From NCBI GenBank assembly GCA_900471925.1, contig UCGV01000044.1, positions 1 through 56,009 on the forward strand: a stretch of DNA of 56,009 nucleotides, given 5' to 3'. Under the pieces are notes generated by a model. That model ran no database searches, was not told the DNA's origin, and saw nothing but the letters and a program-made list of their open reading frames with translations. A program made the translations under genes and the position numbers. Shown here one piece after another: positions 8,805 to 17,412 of this stretch. The stretch's first letter is position 1; each line of letters starts with the position of its first letter. This stretch comes from Hyphomicrobiales bacterium (GTDB lineage: Bacteria; Pseudomonadota; Alphaproteobacteria; Rhizobiales; Rhizobiaceae).

Positions 8805-10895
8805 TTAGGTCACGACCCTGAGAAACGCCGTATCGCAGGGGTGATGCAGCAGATCCGTCAGTTCCTGGTCGAGATGCAGGATCGAAATGGAGGCACCGAC
8901 CATGTCGAGCGATGTGCAATAATGTCCCACCCAGTTTGCTTCGATCCTGATTCCCTTGGCACTCAGACGCTGTTCCACACGCCGGTAGAGAATATAGAGT
9001 TCCATCAACGGCGTGCCGCCGAAGGAATTGACGAGAACGGCGACACGATCTCCAGAGACGGGTTTCATCTCCGAAAATATGCGATCCATGACAATGTCGA
9101 CGACGCCATCGGCGCTCATCATCTTCTCCCGCATCACGCCGGGTTCACCATGAATGCCCATGCCGATTTCCATATCGTCCGGGCCGATCTCGAAATTGTG
9201 GCGGCGAGTCTGCGGCAGCGAACAAGGCTCGAGCGCAACCCCCATCGTGAAGGTGCGGCCATTGGCCTTACGAGTCGCAGCCTCGCAGGCATCGAGCGAC
9301 AGCCCCCGATCGCAGGCCGCGCCGGCAATCTTGAAGATGAAGAAATTGCCGGCAACACCGCGACGGCCGTCCCGATCCTCCAATGGTGAAGAAGAGATAT
9401 CGTCGGTCGTCACCACCGTACGAACCTCGATATTGTCCTCCGCAGCCATCTCGGCAGCCATTTCGAAATTCATGACATCGCCGGCGTAATTGCCATAGAC
9501 GAAGAGCACGCCTTTCCCGCCGGAAGCCGCCTTTGCGCATTGCAGGATCGGTCCGGGAGGTGGAGAGGAAAAGATATTGCCGACCGCGACAGCGTCAGCG
9601 AGCCCCTTGCCGACATAGCCTAGAAAAGCCGGCTCGTGACCGGTACCTCCACCGACGACCAGTCCGACCTTGCCGTCGCGCGGGCCGGAGCGGGCAACGA
9701 GCGCCCGGTTGGAACCGTCGACCGGTCGAATATATGTCGCATGCGCCTTCACGACACCGTCGAGCATTTCCTCGACGACATCATCGGGGTCGTTCAGGAA
9801 TTTCTTGATGTAGGTGCGGACGCTGGTCGGCTGAGCGACGATTTCGCTCTCCAGGCGCGGACGCTGAGAAAGCTTCTGGTCGACCTCGGTGACGCCATCG
9901 GCTTTCAAGATGCCACGGCCCGTGGCGGCGTCGGTGATGAGGACGCTGACATAGCCGCCGCGAAGGGCGGCAAGGATGGCCGGAACCTTGTCGAAGCCAC
10001 CGGCAACAGCGATGCGCATGTTGATCTTCTTCAAGACGTCAAGCGAAATGCCGACTGTCCGGTCATCCAGCGGTCCGGCGACGGGGCGGCCGTGGCCATC
10101 GATGAAGCGTCCGGCCACGACACCGGTCGCATCCTTTGCGAGATAATCCTGCAGCGACACGGATTCGAAAAAGCCGCTCGTGTGAATGGTGGAATTCGGC
10201 CGCATGGAGGCGATCCCGAAGATCACCTTGTTTGCCTGTGCGAGGGCTTCAAACTGCCGGTCGATCAGGGGTTCGCGCAGAAGCATGTCGCGCACCGCGG
10301 CGCTGGTGACGATGGCAGGCGCCGCAATATTGATGAGCCTGGCATCAACAGCATTTGCAAAGGCTGCAGCACAGAGTTCCGGCGTGTAGCCGAACGTCGC
10401 ACTCGTCCCGCCTGTCGCCTGCACGACCGTCATATCCTGCAGTCCTTGAATGGAAGCCTGCTCACCGACCGCCATGATGGTCCGACCCCAGACAACCGCG
10501 AGCGTGTCACCGGACTTCAGAATTTTCTGCAGTGCCTGTGCACCCGCCGCACCGAGTCGTTCGATCAGCGGCCGGGAATTGTCGTCGCTCGGCACGACCA
10601 GACAGTCATGGAGGCCGAAATGCCGCTTCAACTCCTGCGCAATTGTGAGGGAGCTCAGACGGGATGGTTCGATCGAAATATTGACGATGCCGCGGGCGCG
10701 GGCATCGGCGAGATAGCTGTTGACCGTCGCACGCGAGATGCCCATCGTCTCTGCAATGTCGCCCTGCGTCATGCCGTCTTCATAATAGAGCCAGCACGCC
10801 CAGACATAGGGATCGTCGCCATAGCGCAGCGGGATGGGTTCGGCCGCGACGTCCGCTGTATTGTTCTTTCGCGCCGATGTTGTCTTAGCGGTCAT
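8805..10895 (-). CDS. SorC-family regulator fused to DhaK kinase subunit
   Basis: 696-aa fusion. Residues 25-340 form a SorC/DeoR-type sugar-responsive regulator: a helix-turn-helix at about 42-62 (MTQGDIAETMGISRATVNSY), then a sugar-phosphate-binding domain (GRTIMAVGE, FGYTPELCAAAFANAV, AVAGGFDKVPAILAAL). Residues about 358-696 form a complete DhaK. The key kinase residues are kept: H420 in GGGTGHEP, D473 in NYAGD and the substrate-binding H582 in GIHGEPG. The regulator may therefore sense phosphorylation state or substrate through its own kinase domain. DhaL follows at 8096-8752. ATG at 10895 has GGGGAAA upstream. The fusion architecture is clear from the sequence; the regulatory logic is inferred. 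Confidence 0.9.
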   Translation of the reverse strand: MTAKTTSARKNNTADVAAEPIPLRYGDDPYVWACWLYYEDGMTQGDIAETMGISRATVNSYLADARARGIVNISIEPSRLSSLTIAQELKRHFGLHDCLVVPSDDNSRPLIERLGAAGAQALQKILKSGDTLAVVWGRTIMAVGEQASIQGLQDMTVVQATGGTSATFGYTPELCAAAFANAVDARLINIAAPAIVTSAAVRDMLLREPLIDRQFEALAQANKVIFGIASMRPNSTIHTSGFFESVSLQDYLAKDATGVVAGRFIDGHGRPVAGPLDDRTVGISLDVLKKINMRIAVAGGFDKVPAILAALRGGYVSVLITDAATGRGILKADGVTEVDQKLSQRPRLESEIVAQPTSVRTYIKKFLNDPDDVVEEMLDGVVKAHATYIRPVDGSNRALVARSGPRDGKVGLVVGGGTGHEPAFLGYVGKGLADAVAVGNIFSSPPPGPILQCAKAASGGKGVLFVYGNYAGDVMNFEMAAEMAAEDNIEVRTVVTTDDISSSPLEDRDGRRGVAGNFFIFKIAGAACDRGLSLDACEAATRKANGRTFTMGVALEPCSLPQTRRHNFEIGPDDMEIGMGIHGEPGVMREKMMSADGVVDIVMDRIFSEMKPVSGDRVAVLVNSFGGTPLMELYILYRRVEQRLSAKGIRIEANWVGHYCTSLDMVGASISILHLDQELTDLLHHPCDTAFLRVVT

Positions 10896-10978
10896 CCTGC
10901 CTGGTTTCCCCTCATGTGCAATCGACCGCGAAGATGAGCAAAAATGCCGCAGTTTTCAACGTGCCCTGTCGCAAATGT

Positions 10979-11002
10979 CCCCGGCCGCAAAAGCGGCCGG
11001 GG
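10979..11002 (-). terminator. GC-rich perfect hairpin between kinase modules
   Basis: A 10-bp perfect stem (CCCCGGCCGC and complement) with an AAAA/TTTT loop lies downstream of the dhaL stop at 11049 on the minus strand and upstream of the SorC-DhaK gene. No T-run follows. It could partly separate the transport/catabolic operon from the regulator-kinase transcript. Confidence 0.5.
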
Positions 11003-11048
11003 AGGTGATGCATGGGAGGATCACGGGCTCTCACCAAAGCCCGAACTG

Positions 11049-11696
11049 TCAGGCGGGCTGAAGCCTCATCTCCACGCCAGCCGCCAGCGACTTCAGGATC
11101 AAGGCGCAGGATGTCGCTCCGGCATCGAGTACGCCGAGCGAGCGCTCCCCGAGCCGGCTGGCCCGACCGATCTTGGCGACGAGATCGCGGGTGCTGTCCC
11201 GTCCGGCCTCGGAAGCCGCAACAAGTGCCTGCAGTGCCTCACCGAAGGATTGGCCATCCGCGGTCGCCGCGTCGAAAGCAGTAATTGCCGGCACCAGCGC
11301 ATCGAGCAGCGTCTTGTCGCCGACTTTCGCCGACCCGATCGCGTGGATGCCGTCAAGGCCATTGTGCAGCATGGTACTGAATGTCGGGGCGTCTATGTGG
11401 TCGAACTTCTCGATCGTTTCGGCGAATTGCGTACACATCACGCCGTAAAGTGGGCCCATGGAGCCACCGATCTCCGTCATCAGCACGGTGCCGAGCGTGT
11501 CGAGCGCCTCAGCGAGCGACATGCCTGCCCCCTTGATTCGTTCTGCCGCCATGCCAAATCCCTTGGCCATGTTGACGCCGTGGTCACCGTCGCCGATCTT
11601 TCCGTCGATTTCGCTGAGGTAGGCGCGGTTTTCGATGATCTTGTCGGCCAGCGACAGGACGATATCGCCCGATCCTGCATTCTGAAATTGCTGCAT
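11049..11696 (-). CDS. dhaL: DhaL-type kinase subunit of ketotetrose/DHA kinase
   Basis: 215-aa DAK2-domain protein with the DhaL nucleotide motif DGKIGDGDHG and the VGDKTLLDALVP element. ATG at 11696 follows GGGAGGCAGG and starts 13 bp after the dhaK stop, so dhaK and dhaL are an operon pair. Together they should phosphorylate a small ketose using ATP. The neighbouring dehydrogenase and RpiB-type isomerase suggest erythrulose rather than dihydroxyacetone. It ends before a strong hairpin at 10979-11002. Confidence 0.88.
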   Translation of the reverse strand: MQQFQNAGSGDIVLSLADKIIENRAYLSEIDGKIGDGDHGVNMAKGFGMAAERIKGAGMSLAEALDTLGTVLMTEIGGSMGPLYGVMCTQFAETIEKFDHIDAPTFSTMLHNGLDGIHAIGSAKVGDKTLLDALVPAITAFDAATADGQSFGEALQALVAASEAGRDSTRDLVAKIGRASRLGERSLGVLDAGATSCALILKSLAAGVEMRLQPA

Positions 11697-11709
11697 TCGC
11701 CTGCCTCCC

Positions 11710-12705
11710 TCAGAGCATTGCAGGGCACTGAACATCGACCTCAAGCAACCGCTTCAGCTCGTCATCCAATGCCATCACAGTCAGCGTGGCGCCGACCATT
11801 TCCAACGATGTGAAATAATTGCCGATATAGAGCTTGTGGATCTTCAGGCCGCGTCCCCTGATCTCGGATTCAATCGTATCGTGGAGTATGTAGAGTTCGT
11901 TGAGCGGTGTGGCACCGAGACCGGAGACGATGACGGCAACCTCGGTCCCGGCGGCGAGCTGATGATCGTCGAGAACGATCTTCGCCATTTCCTCAGCCAC
12001 TTCCCTAGCCGATTTCAACGGTTCGACACGCACGCCGGGCTCGCCGTGATGGCCGATGCCGACCTCCATCGTACCGGGTTCGATGGTGAAGTTCGGATGG
12101 CCAACCGATGGCAGCGTGCACGGCCCAAGACCAACGCCTATAGAACGGCAATTGTCGATCGCCTTCTGTGCGGTCGCCCGGACCTCGTCGAGGCTCGCGC
12201 CCTCGGCAGCCTTGGCTGCGCCGCACTTCCACATGAAGATTTCGCCCGCAACGCCGCGGCGTTTTTCACGCTCCGCAGGGGCTGCCGAACATACGTCGTC
12301 ATTGGCAACGACGGTGGCGATCTCGATACCTTCCTTCGCTGCAAGCTTGATCGCCATTTTCACATTCATGTTGTCGCCGGCATAATTGCCATAGAGGCAG
12401 ACGACACCCTTGCCGCCATTGGCTGCGCGCGCTGCATCGAGAAAGCTTTTTGCGGTTGGCGACGAGAAAAGTTCACCGACAGCGACCGCATCCAGCATGT
12501 TGCGGCCGGTATAGCCAATAAAAGCAGGCTCGTGACCCGAACCACCGCCGGTGATGACGCCGACCTTGCCGGAGACCGGCGCGTGACGGGCCGCGATGAC
12601 ACGCGGGTTGTCAGAGGACAGCCTGATGATGTCGGCATGAGCCTTGACGAAACCCTTGATGGTATCCTCGACGACTTCATCCGGATTGTTGATAAACCGC
12701 TGCAT
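11710..12705 (-). CDS. dhaK: DhaK-type kinase subunit, probable erythrulose kinase
   Basis: 331-aa DhaK, the substrate-binding subunit. All three key residues are present: H58 in GGGSGHEP, D111 in NYAGD and H220 in GHHGEPG, the histidine that forms a covalent hemiaminal with the ketose. The length equals free-standing DhaK. ATG at 12705 has GGAG at six bases. It sits between the short-chain dehydrogenase gene (22 bp gap) and dhaL. In Mycobacterium smegmatis, DhaK homologues next to tetritol dehydrogenases are erythrulose kinases, so DerK-like activity is the leading inference, with glycerone (dihydroxyacetone) kinase as the alternative. Confidence 0.9.
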   Translation of the reverse strand: MQRFINNPDEVVEDTIKGFVKAHADIIRLSSDNPRVIAARHAPVSGKVGVITGGGSGHEPAFIGYTGRNMLDAVAVGELFSSPTAKSFLDAARAANGGKGVVCLYGNYAGDNMNVKMAIKLAAKEGIEIATVVANDDVCSAAPAEREKRRGVAGEIFMWKCGAAKAAEGASLDEVRATAQKAIDNCRSIGVGLGPCTLPSVGHPNFTIEPGTMEVGIGHHGEPGVRVEPLKSAREVAEEMAKIVLDDHQLAAGTEVAVIVSGLGATPLNELYILHDTIESEIRGRGLKIHKLYIGNYFTSLEMVGATLTVMALDDELKRLLEVDVQCPAML

Positions 12706-12727
12706 TATAGCTCCTATCTACCGCGCA

Positions 12728-13498
12728 TCAGATAATGGTGTAGCCGCCGTCGACCAGAAGGTCTGCGCCGTTGATCATATCGGCGCCGTTGGACGCCAGG
12801 AAAACCGCAGCCGCCGCAATCTCTTCGGGATAGGCAAAACGGCCGGACGGGATGCGTTGCTTCAGTGCTTCGCCGCGCGGACCATCCCATGCCTTCCTGC
12901 CGAGATCTGTCAGGACGACGGTGGGGGAAATGGTGTTCACGGTGATACCGTGTTTGCCCCATTCGGCAGCAAGCGTCTTGGAAAGGCCGATGACACCGAA
13001 CTTCGAGGCGCAGTAGGCGACATGCTGATCGATCGCGACGGTGCCCGCCTGGGACGCCATGTTGATGATCTTGCCGCCCGTACCTGCCTTGATCATGGCG
13101 CGGCCTGCGGCCTGGCAGACCAGGAACGTACCCTTCAGATTGATGGCAATCGTCTTGTCCCAGGCGTCGAGGCTGAGTTCTTCGGCAGGGGCGAGCATGA
13201 CGACGCCAGCGCTGTTGACGGCGATATCGATGTGGCCGAACGCAGCCTCGACATCGGCAACGACCTTTTCGACCGAATGCGGATCTGCGACGTCGCAGAC
13301 GAAGGACTTAGCGCCGTTGCCGAGTTCCTCGGCCTTGGCTTGCGCCACGGCTTGATTGATATCGATGACGGCAACGACGGCGCCTTTGGCAGCCATGGCA
13401 GAGGCGATGGCGCTGCCGATACCGGATGCGCCGCCGGTGATCAGAGCGACCTTGCCGCTCAGGGAAAAGTTCAGGTCAACCTGTTTGGAATCGCTCAT
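12728..13498 (-). CDS. Short-chain dehydrogenase, probable polyol (threitol-type) dehydrogenase
   Basis: 256-aa classical SDR. TGGASGIG (cofactor loop) and an Asp at the end of the second strand (VAVIDI) suggest NAD. NSAG and the catalytic YCASK (Tyr-x3-Lys) are intact, and the C-terminus is GADLLVDGGYTII. The start at 13498 (MSDSKQVDLNF) is preceded by GAGAAAGAG. The gene lies between the binding-protein and dhaK genes, so it likely oxidises the imported polyol to the ketose that the kinase phosphorylates. D-threitol dehydrogenase is the best guess from this setting, but the sequence alone does not fix the substrate. Confidence 0.85.
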   Translation of the reverse strand: MSDSKQVDLNFSLSGKVALITGGASGIGSAIASAMAAKGAVVAVIDINQAVAQAKAEELGNGAKSFVCDVADPHSVEKVVADVEAAFGHIDIAVNSAGVVMLAPAEELSLDAWDKTIAINLKGTFLVCQAAGRAMIKAGTGGKIINMASQAGTVAIDQHVAYCASKFGVIGLSKTLAAEWGKHGITVNTISPTVVLTDLGRKAWDGPRGEALKQRIPSGRFAYPEEIAAAAVFLASNGADMINGADLLVDGGYTII

Positions 13499-13523
13499 GG
13501 CTCTTTCTCGGACTCTCGGGTTT

Positions 13524-13548
13524 TGGGGCGGGATATGGTCCCGCCCCA
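13524..13548 (-). terminator. Intercistronic hairpin after binding-protein gene
   Basis: A 10-bp perfect stem (TGGGGCGGGA and complement, 5-nt loop) lies in the 56-bp gap between the binding-protein stop and the dehydrogenase start, with no T-run. Such hairpins after binding-protein genes usually protect the upstream mRNA and lower downstream expression. Confidence 0.5.
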
Positions 13549-13554
13549 GGGGGA

Positions 13555-14541
13555 TCACTTGCGGGTCGACAGTAGCTGATCAACGTTCTCCGCCGTCACA
13601 GGCGTCCACGGAACATTGTAGGTCTTGTCCTTGCCATCGTTCCAAGGCATGTCCTTGTAGGTGGTCCAGATATCGGATTCCGGCTTGTAGTCGCCCTTCA
13701 TGGCGTTGAAGATCGCGAGATCGAGGGCACCTTGCGCCTGAGCACGAGCATCCTGGAGGATGGAGGTCATCTCGCCGGCCTTGGCCGCGCGCAGGGCATC
13801 GGTGACGCCGTCGATACCCGCAATCGCGAAGCTCTTGACGTCAAGATTAGCGGCCTTGATCGCCTCGATTGCGCCAAGGGCCATTTCATCGTTTTGGCCG
13901 ATAATGCCATTGATCTGGTTCGGGTGAGCCGTCAGCCAGTTTTCCATCAGCGTCTGGGCCTCCGCGCGCGACCAGTTTGCTGTCTGATCTTCAAGAACCT
14001 TCACATTCGGGCACTCTGCGAGCGCCTTCTTGTTACCTTGCAGACGCTGGATCTGCGCAGACTGGCCCACCGGACCTTCGATGATGACAACATTCCCCTT
14101 GCAGCCGATCTTGTCCAGAACGCTCTTGGCTTCGAGATAGCCGGATACCGTGTCGTCGGAACCGACATAGGAGGTCAGCTGATCGGAATTGACGCGGGTA
14201 TTGGAGCCGATAACCGGAATTCCGGCATCGACAGCCGATTGGACTGCGGCTGCACCGGCATCGACATCGATCGGCGCGAAAATGATGGCATTGTACTTCT
14301 GCGTGATCATCGTCTTGAACTGATCCTGCTGGACGAGCGCATCATAGCGACCATCGAAGACCGTCAGCTCGACTTCGCCGCTCTTGACAGCCGGATGATC
14401 CTGCAAGGCAGCCGTCCAGATCTGCATGAATTCGGCATTCAAGCCGTAAGGTGCGGCGCCGATCTTGATCTTCTCCTGGGCCGCGGCAGACGTTGCCAGC
14501 AGCGCCGTTGCCGAAGCAAGCGCAATCAGAAGCTTTTTCAT
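13555..14541 (-). CDS. Sugar ABC transporter periplasmic binding protein
   Basis: 328-aa ribose-type (Peripla_BP_4) solute-binding protein. It has a clear Sec signal peptide (MKKLLIALASATALLATSAAA, with cleavage near AAA-QE). The body shows FAPIDVDAGAAAVQSAVDAG and GQNDEMALGAIEAIKAA, both typical of the family. ATG at 14541 has GGAGG upstream. It is the third gene of the importer operon after the ATPase and permease, and it precedes the dehydrogenase and kinase genes. The ligand is unknown; a four-carbon polyol fits the enzymes. Confidence 0.9.
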   Translation of the reverse strand: MKKLLIALASATALLATSAAAQEKIKIGAAPYGLNAEFMQIWTAALQDHPAVKSGEVELTVFDGRYDALVQQDQFKTMITQKYNAIIFAPIDVDAGAAAVQSAVDAGIPVIGSNTRVNSDQLTSYVGSDDTVSGYLEAKSVLDKIGCKGNVVIIEGPVGQSAQIQRLQGNKKALAECPNVKVLEDQTANWSRAEAQTLMENWLTAHPNQINGIIGQNDEMALGAIEAIKAANLDVKSFAIAGIDGVTDALRAAKAGEMTSILQDARAQAQGALDLAIFNAMKGDYKPESDIWTTYKDMPWNDGKDKTYNVPWTPVTAENVDQLLSTRK

Positions 14542-14633
14542 TGTAATTTTCCTCCACTTTGGGTTTAGGCTACCGGCATGGCTTGCCTATCGAACGGAGC
14601 GGCGAGGGCCTGCCCCGAATTGCTGTATCGAGC

Positions 14634-15710
14634 TCAGGCTCCGAAATTTCGTTTCTGGTCGAGCATCACGGCGCCAACGATCAGGGCGCCTTTCAGGACC
14701 TGCTGGTAGTAGGACTGGATGCCCATCAGATCGAGACCGTTGTTCATGACGCCAATAATGAGCGCGCCGATCAATGTCCCTGTCACGCGTCCGACGCCGC
14801 CGGAAAGGCTTGTTCCGCCGATGACGACTGCGGCAATTGCGTCCAGCTCGTAGGCAACACCTGCCTGCGGCAGGCCAGAACCCGTCCGTGCGCTCAGCAG
14901 AATGCCTGCGAGACCCGCCAGGCCGCCGGAGATGACGTAGACGGTGAAACGAATACGATCGGTATTGATGCCCGAGGTCTTGGCCGCATGCGGATTGCCA
15001 CCGACGGCATAGATATAGCGGCCGAACCGAGTGCGGTTGAGAATCCACCAGGAAACTGCAAAGACGACCGCAAGGACGATCACCGGTGCCGGGATGCCGA
15101 ACACATCGCCGGTGCCGATCCAGCGGAAGGCGGGTGTCAACGCCGGAACCGGACGGCCGCCGCCATAAATCAGCGTCATGCCGCGGGCTGCCGACAGCAT
15201 GCCGAGCGTCGCAACGAATGCCGGCACGGAAAAACGCGAGACGATTACGCCCGAGATCGAGCCGCAGGTGATGCCCACGAGCACACCGACCAGCAGTCCT
15301 ATAGCAACCGGATAGGGTGAACCGATGACGCCTGCGGTTGCCGAACTCGTCGCGAAACTGGCACTGACGATACCGGCGAGCGCGACCACCGAGCCGACCG
15401 ACAGGTCGATGCCGCGTGTGAGGATCACGAAGGTCATGCCGATTGCCAGGACACCGTTGATCGATGTCTGCAGCAGCACGTTGGAAATATTGCCGCCGGT
15501 CAGAAAGAATTCATTCGAGAACGAGAGGATCACGACGAGGAGCAGAAACGCGAGGAAGATCCCGTATTCCTGCACGATCAGCCGTCGCTGCTCCGTCTTG
15601 AACCAGCCGCCAACACTTTTATTGTCACTCACTGACACTGCCTGCTCCTCTGCTGCCGGACGAACGCTCTGACCATGGTCAGGTTGATAAGTGGACGAGC
15701 GATTGGGCAT
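14634..15710 (-). CDS. Ribose-type ABC transporter permease
   Basis: 358-aa inner-membrane permease of the RbsC family with about eight to ten hydrophobic helices, GIDLSVGSVVALAG and GGTSLSGGVGRVTGTLIGA. A hydrophilic N-terminal extension of about 50 residues precedes the first helix. ATG at 15710 has GGGAGGAG four bases upstream, which decides the start. The gene overlaps the 3' end of the ATPase gene by 32 bp, so the two are translationally linked. It works with the binding protein at 13555-14541. Confidence 0.9.
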   Translation of the reverse strand: MPNRSSTYQPDHGQSVRPAAEEQAVSVSDNKSVGGWFKTEQRRLIVQEYGIFLAFLLLVVILSFSNEFFLTGGNISNVLLQTSINGVLAIGMTFVILTRGIDLSVGSVVALAGIVSASFATSSATAGVIGSPYPVAIGLLVGVLVGITCGSISGVIVSRFSVPAFVATLGMLSAARGMTLIYGGGRPVPALTPAFRWIGTGDVFGIPAPVIVLAVVFAVSWWILNRTRFGRYIYAVGGNPHAAKTSGINTDRIRFTVYVISGGLAGLAGILLSARTGSGLPQAGVAYELDAIAAVVIGGTSLSGGVGRVTGTLIGALIIGVMNNGLDLMGIQSYYQQVLKGALIVGAVMLDQKRNFGA

Positions 15711-17157
15711 TCGTCTCCTCCCGGCTGTATATTCCGGCGCTCTTGCCGCCACGCATCACCATGATGCGGTCCGACATGCCCAGAACTTCATCGATTTCAG
15801 ATGAGATCATCACCACGGTGCCGCCGCTTTCGGCGAAATCGCAGATGATGCGATAGATTTCACGTTTGGCGCCGACATCGACGCCGCGGGTTGGCTCATC
15901 CAGCAGCAGAACCTTGGGATTGCGCAAGAACCATTTGCCGAGCACGACCTTCTGTTGGTTGCCGCCGGAAAGACCCGAGACTGGCATCGTGTCACGGGCG
16001 GCCTTGATCTGAAATTGCGCGCGCATGCGCTGGCTGGCATCCACTTCCCTTGCGTGATCCATGGAGAAGGTCGGGCTCAGCTCGGGCAGGCTCGCCATGC
16101 AGATATTGGCGCGAACGGAATCGGAAAGATTGAGCCCCGTCTGCTTGCGATCTTCGGTGACGAGTGCCAGACCGTGGGCCATCGCATCCGAGGGCTTCAC
16201 GACCGAGATCGGGGTGCCGTCGACTGCGATGCGCCCGGCCGAAGGCTTGTCGAGGCCGAAGAGGCAGTTGAAAATCTCCGTGCGGCCGGAGCCCATCAGG
16301 CCGTAAATGCCGAAGATCTCGCCCTTGCGGGCGGCAAAGGAAATATCCTCGATCTTGTTCGGGCATGAAAGCGCGGCGACCTCCAGACCGATATCCGACG
16401 TCGGCTTGTTGGTTTTGATATATTCCTCGGCCAGTTCGCGCCCGACGATCATGCGGATCAGGCTCGGTCGGTCGATCTCCGACAAGGCACCGGCACCAAC
16501 GAAGGAGCCGTCGCGAAAGACCGTGTAGGAATCGGCAATCTGGAAGATTTCCGATAGCCGGTGAGAGACGTAGACGATGCCGCGACCCTGCGCCTGCAGG
16601 CGTCGGATCGCGGCGAAAAGTTGCTGGGCCTCACGCTCGCCGATCGCCGATGTCGGCTCGTCCATGAAGATGACTTCGGCGTCGTGGCTTAACGCCTTGG
16701 CGATCTCCACCAGCTGCATTTGAGCGACCGACAGGTTCATCATGTATTGGGTCGCGCGGATATTGAATTCCAGCCCGTCGAGCAGCTTCTGTGCGGCCCG
16801 GTTCATGCTGCGGAAATCGATGCCGCCGAAACGAGCGGAGGGCTCCCGGCCAAGATAGATGTTTTCGGCAACCGAAATATGGGGAACCGGGCTCAGCTCC
16901 TGCTCGATGATGGCAATGCCTGACGCAAGAGCATTTGCGGGGCTCGAAAACTCGACCTCCTGGCCACGCCGGCGGATTGAGCCCGCATCGCGTTTATGGA
17001 TACCCATCAGGATTTTCAGGAAAGTCGACTTGCCGGCGCCATTGCCGCCGCAGAGCGCGTGGACCGAGCCGGCGCGAAGTTGGAAGCGGCCGTCTCTCAG
17101 AGCTGCGACGCCGCCAAAGGACTTCTTGAGCCCTTCCACTTCCAGCAGAAAATCCAT
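15679..17157 (-). CDS. Ribose-type ABC transporter ATPase, two-domain
   Basis: 492-aa RbsA/MglA-type protein with two nucleotide-binding halves. The first has an intact Walker A (GGNGAGKST) and Walker B (VIFMDEPTSA). The second has the usual degenerate P-loop (GLMGSGRTE) but a full signature LSGGNQQK and Walker B LLLDEPTRGVD. ATG at 17157 follows GGAGGAG. It is first in the importer operon; a candidate promoter and operator lie at 17243-17276. An unusually large share of upstream ATGs is in frame, but only this one has a good ribosome site and family-like N-terminus. Confidence 0.9.
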   Translation of the reverse strand: MDFLLEVEGLKKSFGGVAALRDGRFQLRAGSVHALCGGNGAGKSTFLKILMGIHKRDAGSIRRRGQEVEFSSPANALASGIAIIEQELSPVPHISVAENIYLGREPSARFGGIDFRSMNRAAQKLLDGLEFNIRATQYMMNLSVAQMQLVEIAKALSHDAEVIFMDEPTSAIGEREAQQLFAAIRRLQAQGRGIVYVSHRLSEIFQIADSYTVFRDGSFVGAGALSEIDRPSLIRMIVGRELAEEYIKTNKPTSDIGLEVAALSCPNKIEDISFAARKGEIFGIYGLMGSGRTEIFNCLFGLDKPSAGRIAVDGTPISVVKPSDAMAHGLALVTEDRKQTGLNLSDSVRANICMASLPELSPTFSMDHAREVDASQRMRAQFQIKAARDTMPVSGLSGGNQQKVVLGKWFLRNPKVLLLDEPTRGVDVGAKREIYRIICDFAESGGTVVMISSEIDEVLGMSDRIMVMRGGKSAGIYSREETNAQSLVHLST

Positions 17158-17242
17158 GTCAGCCTCCTCCATGCCCTGCATCCTCGCGAGCCCGTATCAG
17201 CTCGTCTATCGGCACCGGAAAACCTCCATTCCGCACCAATGC

Positions 17243-17276
17243 TGACAATATTCGATTCACGCTCGACAAATGTCAA
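17243..17276 (-). promoter_or_regulatory. Promoter with overlapping 33-bp imperfect palindrome
   Basis: On the minus strand TTGACA (17276-17271) and AATATT (17252-17247) are 18 bp apart, a plausible sigma-70 promoter for the ABC/dha operon. The same stretch (17243-17275) is an imperfect palindrome: 13-bp arms TGACAATATTCGA and TCGACAAATGTCA match at 10 of 13 positions around a 7-bp centre. That suits a dimeric or tetrameric repressor, with the SorC-DhaK fusion the obvious candidate. It lies in the 255-bp region divergent from the RpiB gene. Confidence 0.4.
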
Positions 17277-17412
17277 GTCATGCGCAATCATATAAATGTT
17301 AAGGCACCAGGGACCCGAAATGGCGCTGAAAAAGCCCGGATTTCGGGGATTCGCGCGACTTTATGATCGTGATGGGCGCCCTCGAAAAATTGAAAACTGA
17401 AAGGAAACACCC

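Noticed and set aside
9636..10937. 433-codon frame antisense to the SorC-DhaK gene
   Set aside because: A typical high-GC complement frame; the other strand has complete domain motifs.
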